A stretch of 64,000 nt of DNA, from assembly GCA_028023455.1 (NCBI GenBank), contig JAQFVV010006355.1, positions 436,001 to 500,000 of the forward strand. Reading direction: 5' to 3'. The notes below the pieces were generated by a model, which saw only the letters and a list, made by a program, of their open reading frames with translations, made no database searches and was not told the origin of the DNA. Position 1 is the stretch's first letter. Every line of letters starts with the position of its first letter. Below, piece after piece: positions 1 through 9,819 of the stretch. Made by a program: the position numbers and the translations under genes. The DNA is from Epiperipatus broadwayi. Its lineage: Eukaryota > Onychophora > Udeonychophora > Euonychophora > Peripatidae.

Positions 1-423
<423 letters not shown>

Positions 424-489
424 TATTTAGGTCATCGTTTTGATGGAAAAGTTAGATTTTTAGCCAGTTTAATATTTGTTATTAAAATG
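424..489 (+). CDS. SLC5-like symporter, exon a (YLGHRFDGKVR segment)
   Basis: This 66-bp exon begins after TTTTGTAG and ends at ATG|GTAAGT. It reads 22 codons in phase 0 starting YLGHRFDGKVRFLASL. It matches the SLC5 region YLExRFxxxVR that leads into a transmembrane helix in SLC5A5/6/8/12. The charged start (R, D, K, R) is the cytoplasmic loop and the hydrophobic remainder starts the helix, which continues in the next exon after a 158-bp intron. It is the first exon in the window; its 5' neighbour is outside. The (GATA)n run just upstream lies in the preceding intron. Confidence 0.85.
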
Positions 490-647
490 GTAAGTTTGAA
501 ATGCCTTAATAGAAATAGTTTTTAAGAAATTTTAAAAAATGGTTTTCATTATATATATATATAATTAATAATTACATAGATATTCTGATATATAATGTGT
601 GAACTTATTATAAACAAAAAATTTATATTTCGATTATTTTTCTTTAG

Positions 648-699
648 ATGTTATATACTGCTGTAGCATTATATGCACCATCTTTAGCTTTAAATGCAA
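648..699 (+). CDS. SLC5-like symporter, exon b (MLYTAVALYAPSLALNA)
   Basis: The 52-bp exon follows the acceptor TTTCTTTAG and stops at the donor A|GTAAGC. It encodes MLYTAVALYAPSLALNA plus one leftover base (phase 1). The Y-A-P-(S/A)-L-A-L-N motif is highly characteristic of the SLC5A5/6/8/12 branch, where it ends a transmembrane helix. It must splice over an unusually long 9,995-bp intron to exon c, whose first two bases complete an ATA (Ile) codon. Confidence 0.9.
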
Positions 700-1324
700 G
701 TAAGCACTTTAATTTATAAAATAAATAGTTACAAACATCACATATCATATGTTATAAAAAGTTAGATTAAAAATCAAAGCTAATAATTAATAAATAATTT
801 TTCATAACGATGTGACAAATGGGTGTGGCTTAGCACAGTTGATAAAAAGTATTTATTTGAAATTGGTTCTGTGAGTCTTATATACTTCATAATTCAGTAT
901 TTTGCCTATTACATGATATCTTATTTAAACAGTGATTTAATAGCAATTGTTTAAGTATTCTCTTCACAATATATAATTCATATCAACTTTGACATTACAC
1001 TAAAATAATCAACCAATTAGTTTTTTCATGACAAATTATTTCACAGATTGCAACACCAATTTCTGGCTAACAGTGGAGATTGTTAGCATCTTAATGTAAT
1101 ATTATAAAACCTTTTCTTATAAATATCTAGCATAAGATAATAAGATATCAAAGTGTAAAATAATCATGATATGGTCTTATTAAATAGTAATCATTTAAAT
1201 GTTACAGCAATTTAACTGTAAGCAGAACTAAAATTGTCAGTAGTTATTACCTTAAACATTAATACATAAATTAAGTAATTCTTACTAATTATCTGATAAT
1301 CAATTAGTTTATTATTGAACTTAC

Positions 1325-1740
1325 TCAAGTTTGACCATCTTTGAAGTCTGTTAATACTTTAAAATAATTTATAAGTTCTAATTTAAATTCATTGAAATAC
1401 TTCTGAAAATTATAAATATAATTGTTAAGTCTGTTTCTTTTAATAGATTTTATTTCTGTAATTTTTATTAATATAAATATCATTTTCCACATTGTTATCT
1501 ATTAAGAACATTACAATCTTGACATATTTATATTGTCTCTTGATAAACATTCAATTCTATTGCACCTTCATTTTGATACTTTAATGTCCACTTCTATTTA
1601 ATATTTTTCTCAAACAAGAAGTTTACAATGTATAGCTTTTCTTTTGCTGCAAAATCTACCAAGTTGTGTCCTTTCTCATTTCTGTTCCCATAATCAAATT
1701 TACCTATACCTTCATCTTTTAATACTTTTTCAACTCTAGA
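1325..1740 (-). pseudogene. LINE endonuclease (APE/EEP domain) relic, RTE-like
   Basis: The reverse strand reads VEKVLKDEGIGKFDYGNRNE then KGHNLVDFAAKEKLYIVNFL and KWTLKYQNEGAIE. This corresponds to the non-LTR retrotransposon endonuclease block G-x-F-G-Y-G-x-R-N-x-R-G-x-x-L-x-x-F-A-x-x-x-x-L-x-I-x-N-T-F-F followed by KWTWxSPxG. The canonical N-E-I-D is damaged. Downstream reverse-strand sequence to about 1325 continues, with stops and shifts, into the linker that follows the endonuclease. It lacks the catalytic N-terminal part and is dead. A second relic of the same region occurs at 30900-31105. Confidence 0.75.
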
Positions 1741-3865
1741 ATTAAATACTCCTATGACAACTTAAAATATTGTTTTGTAAAGTCAAAGACATTTTGTACA
1801 CTAATCACATTGATAATTTGTTGGAACATAAACTTGTATTAATTTTAATAATAAACATAAAGCATATTTCATTTTTATAATTATATTTATTATGTTTAAA
1901 ATTAATAAAAATATCTTTGAAATAAAAAAAATAGTTTAGAAATAAAACTTTTCATTTTGCTCCATTAATACAATGTAAACAATGCCCATTGAAAGTCATA
2001 GGTTGCATTTATGAATTAAAGCTTTTTTATTTAATAATTGCATACTGTTATTTAGAAATCAAAACAAAATATAAAATTACTAATATTACATTTGTATAAT
2101 TACAAAAAAAAATTGGATTAAAACTGATATCATATTGCAATGTATTCTTATGATCACAGATAAAAAAGGGAAGGGAGAATACTATCTTAACTTTTTGTTA
2201 ATTAACCTTGTTTTATTAATAGAATTTTTTTTTTACAAAAAACAATCTAAAAAAAACAAGTGCAATATTAACTTTATTATTTATAAAATTGCTTAGTATT
2301 ACTTTATTTACTTTTTGTTTATTTTTTTGTACATAATATTTAATAAAATTATATTGTCAGTGTATGCACATATCATATATGCAGATTTAAAAAGTCTATG
2401 TTACATATAAATATATTAAAATGTATATTATATACCATTTACAATTATGCACATTTTGATATCAATACAAAAATGTATACCTAAATGTTATTTGTTACTA
2501 TATGTTAAAAATATATAAGAATTTACTATTATCTGTGATTTTTATATCCACACAAGGGCTCAAAACCAGATAATTTAAATATGAAAAGTCCATTGTATAT
2601 AATTTTTAATGAAATTTAAAGTGTAGATTTGAGATTAAAGAACATATAATAAATTCTAAACTAATAAAAAATGATTAAAAGATAATTCTATATTTATAAA
2701 ATATTTTGTTATTTAAAACAGGAATTTTTTGAAAAATATAGTATTTATAAATTTAAGTTTTTACACTTCAACCTAAATAAATATGTAGCAGATAGTGACT
2801 GTCATTTGAAAAGATTAGTATCACTAATCCATATTTTATAGTGCTTTAATAGATCAAAAGTCATTTATATATTTTTATAATATTAATATTGCTTGAATTA
2901 AAATGTAGAGATAAAACAATATATATGCATACACTTAAATTTTCCACTCCCCCACAAATTTTTCAAATATCTGAATAAAGATGTCTGAGAAGACAAATAA
3001 TTCCCATCATGCACTTTATGATGAACCAATAGTCATCAATTCGCTAGCAATCTCTTACACATGGTTTTATCATTTAATTAGTATTTATCAAGACTCACAA
3101 CTAAGCAAAGTCATAAAGTTATACCCAAGTTTTCATTGCTTGTTCAATATTTTCAATATTATTATGCTTTGACAAAATGAAATAATTTAGTATTGATAAA
3201 TATTGAACAAATAATGAAGACTTCTATAAGACATTATGCAAATTGAAGCAAATTGAAGAATGCTGGTTCAGAATTGTTTCTGATGTCTTGATTTATAGGT
3301 TTCAAAAAAAATATGGTGGAGTAAATATTTAAAAAAATATTTTTTCCGCAGATAAAAGAGAGTAATTTGAGTTCTGAAATAACAATAATATTTAGTTTAA
3401 TAAATAATTAAATAATATTTAATATAATTAGCTAAAATAACTGATAGTCAAAATTGTAAATACAAAAAGTTTGACACTTATCAATCAAAAAGTTATACTT
3501 TTTATTTGTCTATCGATCTGTTTGTCTATCTACTTATCTCTCTCTCTCTCTACATATATAATTAAATGCCTACTGCTAAACTATAGATTATAATAAATTA
3601 AACAAATTATTAATCTTTAAAATTCTACCCAAGTAATTGGATAATAAAATCTAAAATTAATATCTAGTCACCTTACTAATGAGATATTTATTTTTGTTTT
3701 ATATTGAAATGCTGACTAGATACGTATGTCGGATTTTATTATTTTACTATTTATCTAGAGTTTTAACGATTAATAAGTTGATGCTTAATACATATGTATA
3801 TAAATTAAAGTTACGATAAAAAAACTGAAATTTTTTTATCAAACTAATTTCACAAAATCTTTGAC

Positions 3866-4004
3866 AAAAGACGTTAATAATGTCAAGCGTTGTTAGCCGA
3901 GAGGTCAGCGCAGCTGCCTTGCAAGCAAGTAGTTGGTTGCAGACGGTTGTGGGTTCGCGTCCCTGTCGATGCTATGACATATGAAAAAAAAAGACGTTAA
4001 TAAT
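3866..4004 (+). mobile_element. tRNA-derived SINE copy 1 with ~16-bp target-site duplication
   Basis: The body (about 3885-3982) starts AGCGTTGTTAGCCGAGAGG, an RNA polymerase III A-box-like motif, and has the B-box-like GGGTTCGCGTCCC about 50 bases later. It then reads GATGCTATGACATATG and a short A tail. Identical flanks AAAAGACGTTAATAAT at 3866-3881 and 3989-4004 are the target-site duplication, so this is a LINE-mobilised insertion. A second copy, about 85% identical by eye, is at 22724-22831. Length is about 100 bp without the tail. Confidence 0.88.
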
Positions 4005-4999
4005 CTTATTTTATTTACAATGATAGTGCTATATTTGTTATTGTTGTAAAGCCTTTACGCAGATTTAGCTATATTTTCTGATCATTATCCTCTCCACATT
4101 TATAATATTATTATGATATAAATATTAAAATATTATACTTGAATATTAGATGAGAAAATTTAAGGAGAAACTACTTTTAACTATAATATGAGATTTATTT
4201 AATATAACACTAGAATAAAAAACAATATAACTTTTTATATTTATATAATCAACACAATGAAATTTAAAATATGCCCAGCAGAAAATATTTTAAATTTAAT
4301 GTTTTCATTCTATTATATCTCTGAATTTAACTATATTACCAAGAGAGAAAAAATTATATTAATATTTACTTAAAGAAAAAAGGAACATTTCGAAAAGCAA
4401 AATCTCTTTTGATATTATTCCTTTAATAAAGTCATTCTAAAAGTTCTTATCAATTTTTTTTTCTATTGAGAGCAACACTTTCAGATGATAATATCAATTT
4501 AAAAAAGAGATCTCTGGCAATAACAAATATATTTTTGTAGTTACATGTCTGAATTTATACATTTATCAGCTTAAAGAATTTTTTTCCAAAGATAATTTTT
4601 TTTTTTTTTGTAGTTATACTTGAGATTTTAAAATTTATAAATACTTCTTTCTCGGTGATTTTTTCTTACAATTTCTAGTTGATTCTAAATTTATTTATTT
4701 ATTTAATTATCCCGTTTTGCTACATCTGCAAATACCATACAGCATTAGTCAGTATTATTAAGGTATTATTATAATTCCATGAAGAAAGCTACATAACTGG
4801 AAATTCCATATTGAATTAATATTATGCTTTCTGAGCATTTAGACTGCTGTTTTAATCAGTAATGCATATTTATTATATATATATAACTCTCTTTTTGTAA
4901 TTAGAAGGGATTTGCACTCAAATTTTCAAGCTCCCTACAATTATACACTCCATCTTGATCATGTACAAGTGAAAAAATAAATGATCACTAATATACATA

Positions 5000-5025
5000 T
5001 TTCATGCTAAACCAGCAATCGTCAG
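5000..5025 (-). ncRNA. Hammerhead ribozyme core, family A copy 1a (probably decayed)
   Basis: The reverse strand reads CTGACGA, then TTGCTG-GTT-TAGCAT, then GAAA. The CUGANGA and GAAA core boxes are intact and helix II keeps UGCU/AGCA plus a G-U pair, but its closing pair is U-U instead of the G-C of the consensus. Helix I can be drawn from TGG and CCA-like bases upstream. No clear NUH cleavage triplet is seen. Confidence 0.6.
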
Positions 5026-5474
5026 TTGATCCAGTTCATCACTTCCATCACATATATACAATCAGTGCTCAGTTTATATTAAGATAGCAAATCAGAAAAT
5101 TTTAATGGACAAGCTTCAATCTTCTCCACCTTCCAACTCTTTAGCCATTCACATCATTACTAATCTGATGCTACAACAGTCAAAGCTTTTGTTGATGTCA
5201 ATATTATTGTCAAATCCACGTTAACTTTAACTCACTTTGACCCCTCACATATAGGATCTTAACATGTCCATTCAAATACACAGAAGGATGAGCAGAATAC
5301 AGGCTGAATATGTAATATTCAAATATAAGTATATTGTCTATACTAAACTTAATGTAATTAGAAGAGCCTTAAACTCAGACTTTCAAGCTCCTTACAACTA
5401 TGCACTCTATTTTATACATCTGATACACATAACCACATACATGTGAAAAATATAAATGATCTCCAACATACATA

Positions 5475-5500
5475 TTTTGTGCTGAACCAGCACTCATAAG
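5475..5500 (-). ncRNA. Hammerhead ribozyme remnant, family A copy 1b (core mutated)
   Basis: Reverse strand: CTTATGA, then a perfect GTGCTG-GTT-CAGCAC helix II, then AAAA. Both catalytic boxes carry a change (G5 to U in CUGAUGA, G12 to A in GAAA) that should abolish cleavage, while helix II is better preserved than in copy 1a. Confidence 0.6.
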
Positions 5501-5959
5501 TTGATCCAGATTACCATCTCCAAACATATATATACAATCAGTGCTCAGTTTATATTAAGATAGTAAATCATCAAACTTTAATAGACAAGCTTCATGTGTA
5601 TATTTGTATAATATGGAGTGTACAGTTGTAGGGAGCTTGAAAGTCTGAGTTCAAATCCCTTCTAATTACATTAAGTTTACTATAGACAATATACTTATAT
5701 TTGAATTTTTTTTGTAATAAGAATGACTATACTTGTTTATCTTTAATAACAATAATATTTTAAATCTAATATTATAAACACACACACATATATATATAAA
5801 ATACATATTTTGCGGGTTCATCCGTGTTAAAAACTTTTAATATTAATATACTGACATGTCGACTTGGTCACACAAGCCATCCACAGAGTTATAAAAGGTA
5901 GAAAGACGGTTGTAGAGGCTCTACAATCACTGATTTGAATAAAACGTTAAAATTCCACC

Positions 5960-6340
5960 AATAGCAAAAATGTTTAATTTAGGAATATTTTTTAAAACAA
6001 TCTTTCCAAATAGGAGGAAGTTTGCATGTATCATCGCACTTATTGATACAATCTGGCCTTTTAAGTATCTCAATGGCTTTTCTAATTTTGCACGTTAGAG
6101 ATTATCACATCCAGATATGATCCTGGTATTAGAAAAATCAATTTTATGACCTGAATTTATAGTATGAAGTGAGAGTGCTGATGATGATGAGAGTTGTTTA
6201 ACTGCATTAGCATGCTCATCTCTTCTAACACTGATGCGATGATTACTCATACCTATGTAAGAAGCTTTACAATTTTTACATGAGATTTGATAGACACCAT
6301 GAGATTCAAGATGGATTGAAATATATATATATATATATAA
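5960..6340 (-). pseudogene. Penelope-like element GIY-YIG endonuclease relic (PLE-1)
   Basis: The reverse strand reads GVYQISCKNCKASYIGMSNH then RISVRRDEHANAVKQ and HTINSGHKIDFSNTRIISGC; a frame change near 6095 leads into KAIEILKRPDCINKCDDTCK and LPPIWKDC. G-V-Y and S-Y-I-G are the GIY and YIG halves, the Cys pair and His residues fit the zinc-binding pattern of Penelope endonucleases, and the R-R-D-E-H block is typical. The reverse-transcriptase part is missing; the copy is truncated at about 6340 next to a TA microsatellite. A related fragment is at 19320-19520 on the other strand. Confidence 0.8.
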
Positions 6341-6785
6341 ATGCAAAACCATAAAACAATAAAATACTAGATTAAATCCAAAATTTTACCAAAATTCTTA
6401 CACAACCATGGTTTCATCTAATACAAATAGACCTTCTCAAGTGAAAATCAAACTAAAGGATTAACATATATATACAAACAAAAAAACCTTCCCATAATTA
6501 AATGAGTTAAAAAGAAGAATAAAGGAGACTTTGATGATAAAACTCCTTGATTCTGAGGCTATCAATCTTATGAAAACTTCTTTTGATATTAAGGGAAGGT
6601 GGAGTTTGAAATGAATTATGGGAAGGTTTGTTTGTTTGTATATATATATATATATGTTTTCCTTTAGTTTGATTTTCACTTGAGAAGGTCTATTTGTAGT
6701 AGAAGAAACCATGGTTGTGTAAGGATTTTGGTAAAATTTTGGAATTAATCTAGTATTGTATTGTTTTATGGTTTTGCATTTTTAT
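6340..6785. repeat. Inverted repeat of unknown type, arms ~165 bp
   Basis: The left arm (6340-6505: CAAAACCATAAAACAATA, ACACAACCATGGTTTC, AGACCTTCTCAAGTGAAAAT) returns as the reverse complement at about 6610-6782 around a ~105-bp centre. The centre has a short reverse-strand open reading (LPLISKEVFIRLIASESRSF) that I do not recognise. It abuts the PLE-1 relic on its left and the PLE-2 palindrome on its right, so it may be another part of a Penelope insertion. Confidence 0.75.
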
Positions 6786-6984
6786 TTTTGCTAGTATAGC
6801 GTTAAACAGTTTTGGTTATATACATATAATAATAATTCAAACAAATATATTTAACACAGTATTCAAAATTAAATAATATATTCTTTACCAGAAGTACTTT
6901 CAATTGTTTCACTGAAAATCTTTATCAACTGTTAATACAAATGTACAAAAAATAAAAATTTGCATTACCCATCATTCAATCTAT

Positions 6985-7371
6985 TCAAATTTCCCACAAT
7001 TCTGTTGTCTTTATATTAGCCAATTGTTTATTCATTAAACCACCCCTATTCCTAGATATCATCATTGCCTCTTTAATTTTATGTTTTTCACTACACCTTT
7101 CAATTTGAATAATTTTTATATCTCTATTATTAAATTTAAAACCATAATTACATGTTTTATTATGATCAAATATAATTGATGGAGTATTCATATTTACTGA
7201 AGATATATTTTCTTTCTGTACATGTTTATATAATGTCTTATGATCATTATATCATTTTTGCAATGTACATTTGGATTCCCCTATATATTTTATTCCATAA
7301 GCACATTCCAACATATATATAACAGAACTTAATTCAAACTTAGAAATCTTGGCTTTGGAGTTATTTATCAT
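6985..7371 (-). pseudogene. PLE-2 left arm, GIY-YIG endonuclease 3' half
   Basis: The reverse strand carries the C-terminal end MNTPSIIFDHNKTCNYGFKF to MNKQLANIKTTELWEI and, upstream with an in-frame stop, the VIYMLECAYGIKYIGES-type segment. It is almost identical to the right-arm copy at 9265-9651, with a few substitutions (CSEKHK for CSEKRK, a stop where the right arm has Arg, CAYG for CACG). The coding stretch is cut at 7371 by the family B insertion. Confidence 0.8.
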
Positions 7372-7384
7372 ATCATTTATATTA
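7372..7384. other. 13-bp target-site duplication, left copy
   Basis: ATCATTTATATTA here is repeated exactly at 8586-8598 on the other side of the family B insertion. The uninterrupted right arm of the palindrome (reverse complement of about 9246-9270) contains this sequence once, followed by TTTGAAGAGAA, so it gives the pre-insertion site. Confidence 0.93.
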
Positions 7385-7509
7385 ATAAACAGAGCAAAAC
7401 TCTCCATACAGTATTGCCACCTGTGCTAAACAGAGTAATCAATGGATGCCAGAAGGCTTGTGCATAAAATCCCTATCTAATGCCTACTCATCCAATATCC
7501 CCAGACTAG

Positions 7510-7533
7510 TTTCTGGCTTGTGGCCTTCATCAG
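7510..7533 (-). ncRNA. Hammerhead-like core, family B copy 1
   Basis: Reverse strand: CTGATGA, A-GGC-CACAA-GCC-A, GAAA. The two catalytic boxes are perfect. Helix II has three G-C/C-G pairs with an A-A mismatch at the position next to the core; in the copy at 59298 that position is a proper A-U pair, so the mismatch is likely a later mutation. I could not find an unambiguous helix III partner with an NUH cleavage triplet. Confidence 0.55.
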
Positions 7534-7965
7534 TGAGGAGCTTTGGATCTGAGAGCACTGCATCTAGATCTTAGGATCTAATGCAACCCTCTAGCAACCA
7601 CCTTTTATCTCTACTTAACTACTAAACTATGAGAATGAAATTGAAAACACAAAAAATATTTTCAATCTAAGCTCAATAGCTTATATAGTCATATGGGTCT
7701 GAACTCAGTTCAGCACCCATACATTTTGGTGTCTTTGGCTCTTTTACAACCATAGTCACCACTATCCTATTAGGCAGGATTGGTGTTAAACCATTAAGCA
7801 TCACATGATCACGTTTCCTATACTAGCACATTAATTGTTGATAAACAGAGCAAAACTCTCCATACAGTATTGCCACCTGTGCTAAACAGAGTAATCAATG
7901 GATGCCAGAAGGCTTGTGCATAAAAGCCCTATCTAATGCCTACTCATCCAATATCCCCAGACTAG

Positions 7966-7989
7966 TTTCTGGCTTGTGGCCTTCATCAG
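7966..7989 (-). ncRNA. Hammerhead-like core, family B copy 2
   Basis: Same sequence as the copy at 7510 (CTGATGA, A-GGC-CACAA-GCC-A, GAAA), in the second, partial direct unit. The unit stops at GAGGAGCTTT, about 12 bp past the core, exactly where the inverted arm begins; the junction therefore lies in what would be helix I. Confidence 0.55.
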
Positions 7990-8390
7990 TGAGGAGCTTT
8001 TTATGCACAAGCCTTCTGGCATCCATTGATTACTCTGTTTAGCACAGGTGGCAATACTATGTGGAGAGTTTTGCTCTGTTTATCAACAATTAATGTGCTA
8101 GTATAGGAAACATGATCATATGATGCTTAATGGTTTAGCACCAATCCTGCCTAATAGGATAGTGGTGACTATGGTTGTAAAAGAGCCAAAGACACCAAAA
8201 TGTATGGGTGCTGAACTGAGTTCAGATCCATATGACTATATAAACTATTGAGCTTAGATTGAAAATATTTTTTGTGTTTTCAATTTCATTCTCATAGTTT
8301 AGTAGTTAAGTAGAGATAAAAGGTGGTTGCTAGAGGGTTGCATTAGATCCTAAGATCTAGATGCAGTGCTCTCAGATCCAAAGCTCCTCA

Positions 8391-8414
8391 CTGACAAAGG
8401 CCACAAGCCAGAAA
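8391..8414 (+). ncRNA. Hammerhead-like core, family B copy 3 (mutated)
   Basis: On the + strand, in the inverted unit: CTGACAA, A-GGC-CACAA-GCC-A, GAAA. The essential G8 of CUGANGA is changed to A, so this copy should be inactive. Confidence 0.5.
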
Positions 8415-8585
8415 CTAGTCTGGGGATATTGGATGAGTAGGCATTAGATAGGGATTTTATGCACAAGCCTTCTGGCATCCATTGATTACTCTGTTTAGTA
8501 CAGGTGGCAATACTGTATGGAGAGTTTTGCTCTGTTTATCAACAATTAATGTGCTAGTATAGGAAACGTGATCATGTGATGCTTA

Positions 8586-8598
8586 ATCATTTATATTA
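8586..8598. other. 13-bp target-site duplication, right copy
   Basis: ATCATTTATATTA, identical to 7372-7384. It is followed by TTTGAAGAGAA, which continues the interrupted left arm of PLE-2. Confidence 0.93.
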
Positions 8599-8946
8599 TT
8601 TGAAGAGAAAAAAAATTCTACACAAACCACTATAAACTTTATTAATTAATTTAGCTTGTTGATTAGATATAAAAGGAATAGAAATCCATTTATCACTTTT
8701 TAATTTACTTAATATTACTTTTATTTTGATTATATTTTATAATTGTATTATAAATAATATTCCTTCCATAACCAACATTCAACATATCAGTAATATATAC
8801 ATTAATATTTTTAATTTTATCACTAATAAATTTGCACAAATAATCATTTCTAAACAAAAATGACTTCAAACCAGCTAATTTATGACTCAAAAATGACTTC
8901 AAACCAGCTAATTTATGACTCATATGAACTTTAGAATAAAGTTCAT

Positions 8947-9651
8947 ATGAGTCATAAATTAGCTGGTTTGAAGTCATTTTTGTTTAGAAATGATTATTTG
9001 TGCAAATTTATTAGTGATAAAATTAAAAATATTAATGTATATATTATTGATATGTTGAATGTTGGTTATGGAAGGAATATTATTTATAATACAATTATAA
9101 AATATAATCAAAATAAAAGTAATAATAAGAAAATATTAAGTAAATTAAAAAGTGATAAATGGATTTCTATTCTTTTTTATATATAATCAACAAGCTAAAT
9201 TAATTAATAAAGTTTATAGTGGTTTGTGTAGAATTTTTTTTTCTCTTCAAATAATATAAATGATATGATAAATAACTCCAAAGCCAAGATTTCTAAGTTT
9301 GAATTAAGTTCTGTTATATATATGTTGGAATGTGCTTGTGGAATAAAATATATAGGGGAATCCAAATGTACATTGCAAAAACGATATAATGATCATAAGA
9401 CATTATATAAACGTGTACAGAAAGAAAATATATCTTCAGTAAATATGAATACTCCATCAATTATATTTGATCATAATAAAACATGTAATTATGGTTTTAA
9501 ATTTAATAATAGAGATATAAAAATTATTCAAATTGAAAGGTGTAGTGAAAAACGTAAAATTAAAGAGGCAATGATGATATCTAGGAATAGAGGTGGTTTA
9601 ATGAATAAACAATCGGCTAATATAAAGACAACAGAATTGTGGGAAATTTGA
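8947..9651 (+). pseudogene. Penelope-like polyprotein C-terminus with GIY-YIG endonuclease (PLE-2 right arm)
   Basis: Reading starts MSHKLAGLKSFLFRNDYLCK and runs 79 codons to a stop at 9186. After a frame change it continues SGLCRIFFS and then an open frame of 128 codons from 9265. That frame contains SSVIYMLECACGIKYIGESK, LQKRYNDH, SIIFDHNKTCNYGFK, KIKEAMMISRNRGGLMNKQ and ends ELWEI. VIY and YIG are the GIY-YIG signature; the Arg of QKR, the Glu of KIKEA and the Asn of LMNKQ fit the other family residues, and Cys/His residues fit the Penelope zinc motif. In Penelope elements this domain nicks target DNA for priming. The reverse transcriptase is absent (5' truncation at about 8945), so the copy cannot move on its own. 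Confidence 0.85.
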
Positions 9652-9819
9652 ATAGATTGAATGATGGGTAATGCAAGTTTTTATTTTTTGTACGTTTGTA
9701 TTAACAATTGATAAAGATTGTCAGTGAAACAATTGAAAGTACTTCTGGTAAAGAATATATTATTTAATTTTGAATATTGTGTTAAATATATTTGTTTGAA
9801 TTATTATTATATGATTTAA

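Larger units (their letters stand above)
4889..5720. mobile_element. Hammerhead repeat family A, locus 1 (direct dimer plus short inverted end)
   Basis: Two head-to-tail units in reverse orientation start at GTAATTAGAAG (4897 and 5354), giving a 457-bp period. Each contains, read on the reverse strand, a TTCTACATGTG-like segment, a hammerhead motif and a 3' end with GAGTTCAAATCCC. A third, inverted piece of only the terminal ~110 bp follows at about 5600-5710. Shared landmarks with the 21-kb and 46-kb loci are ATCAGTGCTCAGTTTATATT, TTTAATGGACAAGCTTCAAT and CCATTCAAATACACAGAAGG. No coding sequence is seen. The short runs TTTTTGTAATTAGAA (4892) and TTTTTGTAATAAGAA (5709) may be a slightly diverged target duplication. 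Confidence 0.8.
7385..8585. mobile_element. Hammerhead-like repeat family B, nested composite (direct units then inverted units)
   Basis: A reverse-orientation unit at 7385-7840 (456 bp; starts ATAAACAGAGCAAAACTCTC) is followed by the first 160 bp of a second direct unit (7841-8000), then by inverted units from 8001 to 8585. It has no protein-coding capacity. Landmarks are CAAGCCTTCTGGCATCCATT, CCAGACTAGTTTCTGGC, GAACTCAGTTCAGCACCCAT and TGATCACGTTTCC. Three hammerhead-like cores are contained (7510, 7966, 8391). Flanking 13-bp duplications prove transposition into the left arm of PLE-2. Other members are at 24602-24982, 56610-56802 and about 59200-59450. Confidence 0.93.
6828..9813. mobile_element. 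Palindromic Penelope-like element (PLE-2), left arm split by a nested insertion
   Basis: The right arm (about 8945-9813, + strand) and left arm (6828-7371 plus 8599-8935, - strand) are near-identical inverted copies meeting at AAGTTCATATGAGT around 8940. Each encodes the C-terminal part of a Penelope polyprotein ending in the GIY-YIG endonuclease. The outer ends share TTGAATTATTATTATATG. The left arm is interrupted by a 1,201-bp family B insertion at 7385-8585, and it carries an extra 33-bp duplication near 8845-8925. Head-to-head copies are a recognised product of Penelope-type retrotransposition. Neither arm contains the reverse-transcriptase core. Confidence 0.88.

Noticed and set aside
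2981-3172. 63-codon + strand frame as a gene
   Set aside because: No family motif, no splice context, and length expected by chance in this AT-rich intron.
6810-6830. Target-site duplication for the PLE-2 palindrome
   Set aside because: Only TA-rich similarity at the two outer ends; not distinguishable from background.
9695-9740. TTGATAAAG ... GTGAAAC at the end of PLE-2 as a hammerhead core
   Set aside because: The CUGAUGA box has two deviations and no helix II can be drawn; similarity to the other cores is superficial.
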